A DNA stretch of 64,000 nt from assembly GCA_964563975.1 (NCBI GenBank), contig CAZLZJ010000004.1, positions 1 through 64,000 of the forward strand, given 5' to 3'. The DNA is from JAAYJR01 sp964563975. GTDB taxonomy: Bacteria > Bacteroidota > Bacteroidia > Bacteroidales > Prolixibacteraceae. The notes under the pieces were generated by a model. That model was not told where the DNA came from and ran no database searches. It saw nothing but the letters and a program-made list of their open reading frames with translations. Made by a program: the position numbers and the translations under genes. Positions 45,301 through 52,831 of the stretch are shown here, piece after piece; within the stretch, counting starts at the first letter, position 1, and each line of letters begins with the position of its first letter.

Positions 45301-46583
45301 GTACGGCATCACTGGACAATTACCGCTATTCAGTTTACTGCAGTTATACTCCGGAGGTTTCTACTTCCAAAACATTGGGCAATACGGAAGTATATGATCT
45401 CATCTCCAATCATAACTACCGGAGGGCCATTCAGGTGACTTTTCCGGAAGCCGGCACGATAGAGAGTCTTTCAATCTGTCATGCAGGCGGCAGTGGTAAC
45501 ATGCTCATGGCAGTGTATTCGAACTCATCCGGTGCCCCGGGATCAAGGCTTGGTGTTACATCATCCACTCCGGTGAATTCTTCTGCCGGCTGGCAGACTG
45601 TTTCCCTGGTGAGTCCGCTTACTGTCAGTCCGGGACAGACAGTGTGGCTTTCGTGGGTATTTGAGAATAGAGTAGGAGTGAGACATACAGGCGGTTCACC
45701 TGCAAGGGCACAGACGGATGCTTCATGGTCGGGCGGAATGCCCCAGAACTTCGGTACGGCGTCTCTCGGCAATTACAGATATTCCGTCTATTGCAGCTAT
45801 ACTCCCGGGAGTACGTCAACAAAACTTCTTGGAAATACGGATATTTATGAACTGGTATCCAATCTTAATTACCGGAGAGCTGTTCCGGTCACCTTTACTG
45901 AAGCAGGTACTATCCAAAGCCTGTCAATATGCCATACAGGAGGCAACGGTAATATGCTAATGGGGGTATATTCGAACTCATCCGGTACGCCGGGATCAAG
46001 ACTTGGCGTGACATCATCCGTTGCTGTAAATTCCTCTGCGGGCTGGCAGACTGTTTCCCTGGTGAGTCCTGTTACAGTCAGTGCAGGGCAGACAGTATGG
46101 CTGTCATGGGTCTTTCAAAACAGTGTGGGAGTGAGGCATACAAAAACTCCTCCTGCCAGGGCACAATCGGGCGAATCATGGTCCGGCGGAATGCCCCAGA
46201 GCTTTGGTACTGCATCTCTTGCCGATTTCAGATACTCGGTTTATTGCAGCTATACCACTCCGGGAAGTGACGAAACAATACCGGCTGATGAAGCAGATAA
46301 TGTTGCAAGTGATTCTTTTTCCATGGAAAAGGAACAGGTTCTGATCTATCCCAATCCGACTGACGGGGAATTTACTGTTTCATGGAAGAACATATATGAT
46401 AACAGGCTGACAATCACTATTTACAGTGTAAGTGGTCAGCTTCTTAAAACAGTTCAGACAGATCCCGGTATCAATGAAATAATATTAAACCTGAATGGTA
46501 TGATGAAGGGTATTTATTTCATTGAAGTGAAAGACAGAAAGAATGATATAATACTGAGCAGGTCTGGGATCATTAAAAAATAA
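42375..46583 (+). CDS. T9SS-secreted metzincin-type metalloprotease with four 151-residue repeats
   Basis: A 1402-residue secreted protein. A signal peptide (about 1-22) and pro-region lead to a zinc protease domain with HEIAHNLGCHH (365-375; His365, Glu366, His369, His375) and a Met-turn-like CSIMTYEAG. A domain starting VRVLSPNGGEKLLAGSTHRI (Ser/Thr-rich membrane-anchor-type beta fold) follows, then a beta domain near 570-695. Four consecutive repeats begin at residues 700, 851, 1002 and 1153, each exactly 151 residues apart and opening GNTEVYDLISNLNYRRA or a variant. The end is a type IX sorting domain with YPNPTDGEFTVSW. Its substrate is unknown, probably host or environmental protein. 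Confidence 0.92.
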   Translation: MVRQIFVWLLLIILQCSNVFSQRIINLNADKELIPAPRTGGRKSSEQEIQGSRRYRELNLNPELQRSDHITVRDTILLDLFSNRKYKAVVEKINRDINGTLVIRAKLAGYKYSYCTISTNDQKSLMILDIPETEEYYKMNYDQETNRHYLLDLDKTKIKYLEGAPSVIPPSDNRDPGRINLDDRIDPSDNNTDFSDNSSDSSDDSGPIVSRRTMSISADAMAVNDENTPDVIKLLVVYTPAAAAWARTNETNIANTISLMMDRAELALSNSNTLLTLELVHSAQVSYTEVNSVNDLYNLQGAQDGFMDNIHCLRDYHAADLVVLLADVNYTGGQGFLLTSTAGQPAYGFSLTRIQQASGTYTTIHEIAHNLGCHHHKQQNTQPGPGIFSYSAGWRWNGTNNSRYCSIMTYEAGSYFSDGISHTRVPYFSNPNIQYSSGITGNAADGDNARTIRQTKTAVSSYRTEQPAVRVLSPNGGEKLLAGSTHRIRWTVSSHIDNCVLAYSLNGGYTFTTITTLSSSNTSYDWTVPNTPSIQCRLRITGSDNSRTFSVSDVSDFNFEIATVITDPCSDITSIAGCGPANTHSFTGGGSGLWFSHSGNPCGYFSPGVEKIYSFTAPETGNYSLQVTDATGYVDYLWKTGSCSPEGWHCFADVSQPGRHGSVTWTKGTTYYILLDFENSFPTTHTFYIDYPESANNIAGNTEVYNLISNLNYRRAIPVTFSEAGTVYSLSVYHEGGRGNMLMAVYSNSSGTPGSRLGVTASTPVNSSAGWQTVSLENPVPVNAGETVWLSWVFEHTVGVRHTSGSPARAQSGESWSGGMPQNFGTAALGNYRYSVYCSYTPSVVSGNTLGNTEVYDLISNLNYRRAIQVTFPEGGTIQSLSICHEGGNGNMLMAVYSNSSGAPESRLGITSSTPVNSSAGWQTISLENPVTVSPGQTVWLSWIFQNKVGVRHTSGSPARAQSGASWSGGMPQNFGTASLDNYRYSVYCSYTPEVSTSKTLGNTEVYDLISNHNYRRAIQVTFPEAGTIESLSICHAGGSGNMLMAVYSNSSGAPGSRLGVTSSTPVNSSAGWQTVSLVSPLTVSPGQTVWLSWVFENRVGVRHTGGSPARAQTDASWSGGMPQNFGTASLGNYRYSVYCSYTPGSTSTKLLGNTDIYELVSNLNYRRAVPVTFTEAGTIQSLSICHTGGNGNMLMGVYSNSSGTPGSRLGVTSSVAVNSSAGWQTVSLVSPVTVSAGQTVWLSWVFQNSVGVRHTKTPPARAQSGESWSGGMPQSFGTASLADFRYSVYCSYTTPGSDETIPADEADNVASDSFSMEKEQVLIYPNPTDGEFTVSWKNIYDNRLTITIYSVSGQLLKTVQTDPGINEIILNLNGMMKGIYFIEVKDRKNDIILSRSGIIKK

Positions 46584-46608
46584 ATGGAGAGTTATTGACT
46601 TTAATTCC

Positions 46609-46616
46609 TAATTTTG
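46609..46616 (+). promoter_or_regulatory. -7 box (TAATTTTG) upstream of the toxin-antitoxin-like pair
   Basis: TAATTTTG fits TAnnTTTG, 46 bp before the ATG at 46663. No -33 TTG is at the right spacing. Confidence 0.3.
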
Positions 46617-46662
46617 TATAAATCAATTACAGGTCAGGAGAATAAACGTTAAAGTTTGACAG

Positions 46663-46968
46663 ATGGATCAGCAGGAGAGAGGCAGATTATTAAAACAGAT
46701 AATGTGGGATTATAATATTCCTGCAAAGGACGTTGATGCGCTTCTGTCAGGAAAAAAGGAGACGGCCGGACATTATAGTCAGAGTACATTTTTTAAAAAG
46801 GTACTTGAATCTTATTCCTGGTACACTGTTCTGCAGCTTTATTCACCGGAAGAAATTAATAACCTTCTGACTGAAGAAATTATTACCGGATTGAGAAGTC
46901 CCTCTCTTAAAAAGAAATATGAATTCGTTAAGAAAAGATTACAGGAAATTATACCAAATTCAGGATAA
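46663..46968 (+). CDS. Small protein paired with the AbiEii-like toxin (candidate antitoxin)
   Basis: A 101-residue protein with no recognised family. It is predicted mainly helical, beginning ERGRLLKQIMWDYNIPAKDVDALLSGK. The end overlaps the start of the nucleotidyltransferase gene by 50 bp. Small proteins in this position next to AbiEii/AbiGii genes act as antitoxins or are simply co-conserved; here that role is inferred only from position. Confidence 0.65.
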   Translation: MDQQERGRLLKQIMWDYNIPAKDVDALLSGKKETAGHYSQSTFFKKVLESYSWYTVLQLYSPEEINNLLTEEIITGLRSPSLKKKYEFVKKRLQEIIPNSG

Positions 46969-47638
46969 GTTCTTAAAATGGTGGAGTAATTTTCATTTTC
47001 CATTTTATCTTACCGGGGGAACTGCTCTTGGACGGTTTTATATAAATCACAGACATAGCGAGGATCTTGATTTCTTTGTAAACAATGATCCTCAATTCCT
47101 TAATAATATGAAACGTATACAGGATGAAATAGGAAAGTACTTCTGTTTAAATCTTAAAAATGCACTGTTTACAGATGAATTTGTACGGATGTTTATTACG
47201 GATGATAATCACGATCTTAAGCTGGAATTCGTAAATGATGTATCCTACAGATCGGGTAATCCTGTATCTTATTATTTTGGCCTGTTGGATACCCCGTTGA
47301 ATATCTTGTCAAATAAACTTGGAGCCATAATATCACGGGAAGAACCTAAGGATATATTCGATATAGTCCATATCTCAATAAATTATTCATTTAACTGGCA
47401 GGAAGTCTTTTGGGAGTCAAAACAAAAGTCAATAATAAATGAAATTGATGTTGCAGAAAGATTAAGTGGTTTCCCCCCCCGGCTTCTTGAGAACATTAAC
47501 TGGAATATTAATTCAATTGACATTGATCAGTTCAGCAAAATTCTCCTGCAAATAGCCGATGATTTTCTTCTTGGAAAGGATAACTCAGTATGTCCGGGAA
47601 TAAATGCAATAGCCAATGCCAAACCATTAATTTTTTAG
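46919..47638 (+). CDS. AbiEii/AbiGii-type nucleotidyltransferase toxin
   Basis: A 239-residue protein of the AbiEii toxin family. The nucleotidyltransferase core YLTGGTALGRFYINHRHSEDLDFFV (about 22-46) has the GG-T and D-x-D residues, and LNILSNKLGAIISREEPKDIFDI carries the conserved Lys and Asp of the family's second block. AbiEii proteins use NTPs to modify cell targets and cause growth arrest, often giving phage resistance. It overlaps the preceding small gene by 50 bp, which indicates co-expression. Confidence 0.85.
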   Translation: MNSLRKDYRKLYQIQDKFLKWWSNFHFPFYLTGGTALGRFYINHRHSEDLDFFVNNDPQFLNNMKRIQDEIGKYFCLNLKNALFTDEFVRMFITDDNHDLKLEFVNDVSYRSGNPVSYYFGLLDTPLNILSNKLGAIISREEPKDIFDIVHISINYSFNWQEVFWESKQKSIINEIDVAERLSGFPPRLLENINWNINSIDIDQFSKILLQIADDFLLGKDNSVCPGINAIANAKPLIF

Positions 47639-47780
47639 TGTCTTTGGGAGAAGTTACGCCTGACAACTGGTTGACAAGACCCGGGCTTTGTGGGAGAATT
47701 TCATGATTAGTAAGAGATTTTAGATCATCGTAAATAGTGATGAATCTCCTGTGCCATATTTGAAAAAGTGTCATGTTGCT

Positions 47781-47908
47781 CAAAAAGTCGTTCGAAAAAA
47801 TGTAAAATAACGCAAAAAGTCCTTCCAAAAAATGTAAAATAACGCAAAAAGTCCTTCCAAAAAATGTAATTTTATGCAAAAAGTCATTTGAAAAAATGTA
47901 ACTTTGTA
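47781..47908. repeat. Four direct 32-bp tandem repeats upstream of the ATPase gene
   Basis: Copies at 47781-47812, 47813-47844, 47845-47876 and 47877-47908. Each follows the pattern CAAAAAGTC-TT--AAAAAATGTAA. Copies 1 and 2 differ at two bases; 3 and 4 diverge in the last third. They are contiguous with no spacers. The last copy contains the -7 box of the ATPase gene. Confidence 0.9.
47899..47906 (+). promoter_or_regulatory. -7 box (TAACTTTG) of the DUF4143 ATPase gene
   Basis: TAACTTTG matches TAnnTTTG and lies 13 bp before the ATG, so the leader would be very short. It is formed by base changes within the fourth 32-bp repeat. The other copies have TAAAATAA or TAATTTTA at the same place. 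Confidence 0.4.
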
Positions 47909-47919
47909 TAAAAAAAGGT

Positions 47920-49236
47920 ATGTATCGAACGAAGATTGAAGATCTGAAGACCTGGAAAAATTCCACTTCCCGTAAACCTCTGATCATTCGTGGGGCCAGG
48001 CAGGTTGGAAAGACATGGCTCATGAAGGAGTTTGGGAAAATATATTATGAACAGACAATTTATATCAACTTCGAAAAGGATAAAAGGTTTCAGAGCCTTT
48101 TTACTGACGATTTTAATATCCAAAGGATTATTACTGCACTTCAGGCAGTATCGGGTTTAACAATTGATCCTGAAAAGACCCTGGTGATCTTTGATGAGAT
48201 TCAGGCACTTCCGGAAGGAATAACTGCATTAAAATATTTTCAGGAAGACGCTCCTGCTTATCATATCATTGCTGCCGGTTCACTGCTGGGAATGGCTCTC
48301 CATTCCAACATTTCCTTCCCTGTAGGGAAAGTGAATTTTTTGGATATGTATCCGTTGACATTTACAGAGTTTCTTATCGCAAATGGTGAAAAACCTCTTG
48401 CAGATATTCTTTTCAGTAAAGACTGGAAACTTATAAACTCGTTTAAAACAGGATTAATAAATCGCCTTCGACAATATTATTACGTGGGTGGAATGCCGGA
48501 ACCTGTCCAAAAATTTTTGGAAAATAATAATTTCACAGATGTCCGGAAAATTCAGAAGGAGATACTGAATACATACGAATTGGATTTTTCGAAACATGCA
48601 CCTTCTGATATTGTTCCCCGTGTTCGTATGTTATGGAATTCAATTCCTTCACAACTGGCAAAAGAGAATCGCAAATTCATTTACGGTCTGATGAAAAAAG
48701 GCTCACGTGCAAAGGATTATGAATCAGCCTTTTTGTGGTTGACTGATTGTGGTCAGGCACATAAAGTTTACAGGGTAAATAAACCATCAATACCTCTTAA
48801 AGCTTATGAGAAGCGGGAGACATTCAAATTATTTCTTGTTGATGTGGGTCTTTTATCAGCAATGGCTGACCTGGATGCGGCAAGTCTTATTGAAGGAAAC
48901 AGGATATTCACAGAATTTAAGGGTGCCTTAACGGAACAATATGTTCATCAACAGCTCAATAGTTCTGGTAATTATGTTATTAATTACTGGTCTGCCGAGG
49001 GCGCAACATCTGAAATCGACTTTCTCCTCCAATATAATGGTCTTGTTGTTCCTGTTGAAGTCAAAGCAGAAGAGAATTTGCAGGCAAAAAGCCTTAAGTA
49101 TTTTTGTCAGAAATATAACCCTGCATTTGCAATACGAACCTCAATGTCGGATTTCAGAAAAGAAAGCTGGCTCATCAATGTTCCACTATATGCAATAGAA
49201 TTACTAAAAGAGATTACAGCTCCGGAAGGGTTATAA
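47920..49236 (+). CDS. AAA-type ATPase with DUF4143 domain
   Basis: A 438-residue protein: AAA_14 ATPase domain with Walker A IRGARQVGKTWL (about 23-34) and Walker B LVIFDEIQALPEG. A DUF4143 C-terminal half follows, with VGLLSAMADLD, FKGALTEQYVHQQL and the nuclease-like end EIDFLLQYNGLVVPVEVKAEEN (D-x(n)-E-x-K pattern). Such proteins are widespread in Bacteroidota and variable between strains. Their role is unknown, though the end resembles restriction-type nucleases. The gene follows the AbiEii pair behind a repeat array that may regulate it. Confidence 0.9.
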   Translation: MYRTKIEDLKTWKNSTSRKPLIIRGARQVGKTWLMKEFGKIYYEQTIYINFEKDKRFQSLFTDDFNIQRIITALQAVSGLTIDPEKTLVIFDEIQALPEGITALKYFQEDAPAYHIIAAGSLLGMALHSNISFPVGKVNFLDMYPLTFTEFLIANGEKPLADILFSKDWKLINSFKTGLINRLRQYYYVGGMPEPVQKFLENNNFTDVRKIQKEILNTYELDFSKHAPSDIVPRVRMLWNSIPSQLAKENRKFIYGLMKKGSRAKDYESAFLWLTDCGQAHKVYRVNKPSIPLKAYEKRETFKLFLVDVGLLSAMADLDAASLIEGNRIFTEFKGALTEQYVHQQLNSSGNYVINYWSAEGATSEIDFLLQYNGLVVPVEVKAEENLQAKSLKYFCQKYNPAFAIRTSMSDFRKESWLINVPLYAIELLKEITAPEGL

Positions 49237-49238
49237 TT

Positions 49239-49280
49239 CACCACTCACCGCTCACAACTCGTCGCTCACGGCTCACTACT
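49239..49280. repeat. Short degenerate CTCAC-type repeat
   Basis: Spacer between two convergent genes made of CACTCACCG, CTCACAACT, CGTCGCTCA and CGGCTCACT words, a ~9-bp degenerate tandem pattern. No terminator hairpin is evident. Confidence 0.5.
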
Positions 49281-50273
49281 TTATATTCCGTAATAATCCC
49301 GTACAGGTGACATCCGTAAATATTCCGTTGTTCTTTTCTTTCTTTCAAATCCCCGGAACAAAGCCTCCACACGTTCGGGTGTTTCACCCATAACGGCGGC
49401 AACCTCACTGACGGGATAGCCGTTTTCATATCCGTACCAGTATCTGTCCATCTGCTCAAAGGGGAGCTGATAGAAAAATTCTTCCTGCGTCTGCTCGGCA
49501 GAATAAGTATCTGTGGTGGGTGTCCTTTCAATAATTGCTTCAGGTACTCCCAGGTGTCTGGCAAGCTGATAGACCTGTGTTTTATAGAGATTGCCTATTG
49601 GCATCACATCTGCTCCGCCGTCGCCGTACTTGACAAAGAAGCCCTGTTCCTGTTCATGCCTGTTGGGTGTTCCGATAACTGCATAATGAAGAGCTTCGGC
49701 ATGATGGTAGAGCATCGACATTCTTGTACGCTGCTTGAAATTGGATGAAGCAACAATCTGCAGATATTCTTTCACAGGAAGGATTTTTTCCTGCTCATTG
49801 CCATCCTTGTCAATGATTATCAGATAAAATACGGGAGGAAGATTGCTGAATAAACCGGTATCCTTCACCGCAATTTTCATCTTGTATGTCTGCGGATCAT
49901 ATTCCGGAAACACTCGTTTCACAGCTTCATCGCGTCTTTCGTAACATCTGAATCCTTTAAGAGCATCCGTAATGTTTTCAGTAATGGCTTTCACCCCGAA
50001 TTTTGCAGCCAGTTCATCGGCAAGCATTTCACTGTCGGGACTGGAATCTTTCTCAGGAAGCATTATTCCCAGCACTTTGTCAGGGCCGAATGCCCGTGCG
50101 GAAAGAGCAAGACATACAGATGAATCGATACCTCCGCTGATACCTACGACACCACCTGTGCGCCGTATTTTGCGGAGAACATCATCGCGCATTTTTTCAA
50201 TAATTTCGTTTACAACATATTCAATGTTGTCGAGAAGGATAATGTCTTTTGAAAAAGGTTTTTTCTGGTTCAT
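49281..50273 (-). CDS. nadE: NAD synthetase (ammonia-dependent type)
   Basis: A 330-residue NAD synthetase, which converts nicotinic acid adenine dinucleotide to NAD with ATP and ammonia. The PP-loop is GISGGIDSSV (45-54). Other blocks are IGTPNRHEQEQGFFVKYGDGGADVMPIGNLYKTQVY (substrate loop; its 20-residue core) and ERTPTTDT. There is no N-terminal glutaminase domain. The ATG at 50273 starts just before the first helix; a 42-residue in-frame extension into the upstream repeats is rejected. It is a housekeeping gene with no evident link to polysaccharide synthesis. Confidence 0.92.
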   Translation of the reverse strand: MNQKKPFSKDIILLDNIEYVVNEIIEKMRDDVLRKIRRTGGVVGISGGIDSSVCLALSARAFGPDKVLGIMLPEKDSSPDSEMLADELAAKFGVKAITENITDALKGFRCYERRDEAVKRVFPEYDPQTYKMKIAVKDTGLFSNLPPVFYLIIIDKDGNEQEKILPVKEYLQIVASSNFKQRTRMSMLYHHAEALHYAVIGTPNRHEQEQGFFVKYGDGGADVMPIGNLYKTQVYQLARHLGVPEAIIERTPTTDTYSAEQTQEEFFYQLPFEQMDRYWYGYENGYPVSEVAAVMGETPERVEALFRGFERKKRTTEYLRMSPVRDYYGI

Positions 50274-50319
50274 AATTATATTTTTTATTTCATAACATGC
50301 AGGTTTCTTGTTCAGCCGG

Positions 50320-50575
50320 GGCAATGCTGACATTCCGGTTTGCCACGTCAATTCTGACATTCCGGTCCTGTCGGCATTGCTGATATTCCGGTTCGCCACG
50401 TCAATTCTGACATTCCTGTTTACCCGGCATTGCTGATATTCCGATTCGCCACGTCAATTCTGACATTCTGTTCCGGCCGGCAATTCTGAAATTCCGTACC
50501 GCCCGGCATTGCTTATGTTTCGGTTTGGCCGGCAATTCTGAAATTCCGTACCGCCCGGCATTGCTGACTATCGCA
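50320..50575. repeat. Degenerate ~26-bp tandem repeat upstream of nadE
   Basis: About ten units of 26-27 bp alternating two forms: GGCATTGCTGATATTCCG... and GTCAATTCTGACATTCCG... (later GGCAATTCTGAAATTCCG...). The array fills nearly all of the 314-base spacer between the asparagine synthase and nadE genes. No promoter box was seen within it. Confidence 0.85.
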
Positions 50576-50587
50576 TTAAAGCAAGGG

Positions 50588-52555
50588 TCAAATATCCCGG
50601 ACTATCTTCAGATTCTTCAATTCTCCCTTTTGGAATTCCTGGTTATTATTTTCAATGAACTGATCATACAGCAGATGTGTTGAAATTACTGCTGTGAGTG
50701 TCATGTTGTCAACTTCCGATGCAACGCCTGTTTTTTCTATTTTTGAAAGAAGTGATGAAACGGAATCATGATCAAATATTCCGGCTTTTCTGGTGTAGCT
50801 TTCGGACAACATCAGTTTTACATATTCCGGTGCATTCCCGGAAAGGAATACACTGCTTATAGGCGCCCGGTAGGGTTGCTTCGGACGTTTTAATATACTT
50901 TCAGGTATCCTGCCGGTCATGAGTTTTTTAAGCAGGAACTTTTCATTCAGGCCGTTGAGTTTCAGGCGGGGTGGAAGTGTTGCGCAGAATTCGATAACAC
51001 GGTGATCAAGAAAGGGATACCTTCCTTCCACAGAATTGGCCATAGCCATTCTGTCGCCCTGGGTTGATAAAAGATAGCCCGACATGAACACAGTTGTCTC
51101 GAGCCACTGGGCTTTTGCAAGAGGATCCCATTCATCGAAAGCGGCAGGCAGACTGTCAGATAATTCATCCAGGGGTGAATAACCGTCAAGAGTATTTTTT
51201 AAAGCGGCAGACAGATGCTTTTTAATATGATTCGAATTGTTCCATCTGAGCAGATGTGAATAGAAAGGATTGTCAGTATCATTCAGCTTATATCCGAAAA
51301 ACATTCTGAGAATATTCGGACTGGCATTTCTCAGATGAGGTATGTCGGGGTACAATGTTTTCAGAAGCAGCGGCCTTGTTTGGGAATCAGGCTCCGATGC
51401 CCAGAACTTCCGGATCTTTGCTTCCCTGAAAATATCATAGCCTGCCAGTATCTCATCCGATCCCTCACCCGTGATAACCGCTTTGATATTATTTTCCCTT
51501 ACCAGTCCGGCAAGAATAAGCATTGGAGCCGGAGCTGTACGTGTCATGGGGATCTCGGAATGCCATACCACTTTTGGAAAGATCCCTGCAATGGTTTCCG
51601 ATGAACAGACAACTGATTTATGCTTAGTGTCAAAAAACCGTACGGCCTCTTCCTGGTAACTGCCTTCATCAAAATCTTTTTCCTCAAAAGCGATGGAAAA
51701 TGTATCGGGGCGCCGTTCTTCGATATCTTTGATATATGCAACGGTACTGGCTGAATCGATACCACCGCTCAGATAAGCGGCAATTTTTACATCGGCATGA
51801 AGACGGAGTTTTACTGCATCACTGAAAAGTTCACTGAACTGTTCCAGGGCATCATCTGGTTTTATTTCCCGGTTCACATTGCTGAAATCCGGACTCCAGA
51901 ACTTTTCGCTTTTAACTCCGTTTTGACTGAAATGAAGGTAATGTCCGGGAGAAAGTTCAAGGATATTCCTGAAAGCAGTATAGGGTGTAAGACTTGTCCA
52001 GAAGGTATAGACCTGTGAAAGACTCTCATGTCTCAGCTCCCTTGAAATAAAGGGTTGTTCAAACAGCGCCTTGATCTCGGAAGCAAACGTGAATACGCCG
52101 TCAGTGATATTATAAAACAAAGGTCTTACGCCCACCCGGTCGCGGGCCAGAAACAATTCCCCCTCATATTTGTCCCATATGGCAAATGCAAACTGCCCGT
52201 TCAGCATGCGGAGACATTCTTTTCCATAGTGTATGTAAAGCTGCAGGAGGACTTCAGTATCCGAATGGGTATTGAACAGATATCCCTTTTTTTCAAGATC
52301 CGTTCGCAGTTCCCTGTAATTGAATATTTCCCCGTTCAGAATGATCCGGTATCGTCCCGTACTTTCTGAAAGGGGTTGCTGACCTCCTGTCGGATCAAGG
52401 ATACTTAACCTGACATGTCCCAGGGAAGCATTGTCTGACTGATAGATACCGCTTTCATCAGGTCCCCGGTGACTGATGGCACGGAGCATTGATGTTAAAA
52501 CGGCTGTTCTGGTGGCTTTGCCGTGAAAATCGATTATGCCGGCAATTCCACACAT
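50588..52555 (-). CDS. Asparagine synthase (glutamine-hydrolysing)
   Basis: A 655-residue AsnB-type amidotransferase. Cys2 (MCGIAGI) is the glutaminase nucleophile, with RLSILDP and NGEIFNYRELR in the N-terminal domain. The synthetase domain has the PP-loop YLSGGIDSAS and VITGEGSDEILAGYD. It would transfer ammonia from glutamine to a carboxylate activated as an AMP ester. It lies 2 bp after an ACP gene in an operon with Wzc- and Wza-like genes. Amidation of a sugar acid or ACP-bound acid is therefore more likely than plain asparagine supply; that is inference. The last ~15 residues are specific to this protein. Confidence 0.88.
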   Translation of the reverse strand: MCGIAGIIDFHGKATRTAVLTSMLRAISHRGPDESGIYQSDNASLGHVRLSILDPTGGQQPLSESTGRYRIILNGEIFNYRELRTDLEKKGYLFNTHSDTEVLLQLYIHYGKECLRMLNGQFAFAIWDKYEGELFLARDRVGVRPLFYNITDGVFTFASEIKALFEQPFISRELRHESLSQVYTFWTSLTPYTAFRNILELSPGHYLHFSQNGVKSEKFWSPDFSNVNREIKPDDALEQFSELFSDAVKLRLHADVKIAAYLSGGIDSASTVAYIKDIEERRPDTFSIAFEEKDFDEGSYQEEAVRFFDTKHKSVVCSSETIAGIFPKVVWHSEIPMTRTAPAPMLILAGLVRENNIKAVITGEGSDEILAGYDIFREAKIRKFWASEPDSQTRPLLLKTLYPDIPHLRNASPNILRMFFGYKLNDTDNPFYSHLLRWNNSNHIKKHLSAALKNTLDGYSPLDELSDSLPAAFDEWDPLAKAQWLETTVFMSGYLLSTQGDRMAMANSVEGRYPFLDHRVIEFCATLPPRLKLNGLNEKFLLKKLMTGRIPESILKRPKQPYRAPISSVFLSGNAPEYVKLMLSESYTRKAGIFDHDSVSSLLSKIEKTGVASEVDNMTLTAVISTHLLYDQFIENNNQEFQKGELKNLKIVRDI

Positions 52556-52557
52556 AA

Positions 52558-52815
52558 TCAGTAAGCAAGTTTATTGACAACGAAACCGGTCATCGCATTG
52601 ATCGACTCGAAGTTTTCTTCAAGCAGATCCGAATCGCTGGTTTTTATTTTAAATTCTTCCTCAAGGAAAGTGATAAGCAGTATAAAGCCCATTGAATCAA
52701 AATATCCTTCCTTGAAAAGGAGAGATTCATCCTTTATCTTTTCACCGTCAACATGAGATGCCTGTACGATGTACTGCCTGATTTTTTCCTGAATAACTGT
52801 TTGATCGTAAGCCAT
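52558..52815 (-). CDS. Acyl carrier protein of the second export operon
   Basis: An 85-residue carrier protein with the phosphopantetheine Ser41 in EGYFDSMGF. The ATG at 52815 (MAYDQTVIQ) is chosen; an upstream in-frame start at 52839 would overlap the wzc-like gene and add a non-conserved LNNKNLN. FDSMGF rather than DSLD marks it as a specialised carrier like those in amino-acid or aryl-loading systems. It stands between Wzc-like and Asn synthase genes. The AMP ligase at 40289 is a candidate loading enzyme. Confidence 0.88.
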   Translation of the reverse strand: MAYDQTVIQEKIRQYIVQASHVDGEKIKDESLLFKEGYFDSMGFILLITFLEEEFKIKTSDSDLLEENFESINAMTGFVVNKLAY

Positions 52816-52831
52816 ATTGAGATTTTTATTG

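Noticed and set aside
42682..45822. Many long - strand frames inside the metalloprotease gene
   Set aside because: They mirror the repeated, G+C-rich coding sequence of the + strand and resemble no protein family.
47781..47908. Short regular repeats that could suggest a CRISPR array
   Set aside because: The 32-bp units touch each other with no unique spacers, and no cas gene is nearby.
49238..49564. 108-codon - strand frame ending in VVSRERRVVSGEW
   Set aside because: It lies in another frame of nadE and its tail is only a translation of the short CTCAC-type repeat.
50274..50399. 42-residue N-terminal extension of NAD synthetase
   Set aside because: It is encoded by the degenerate repeat array, and the family begins near the ATG at 50273.
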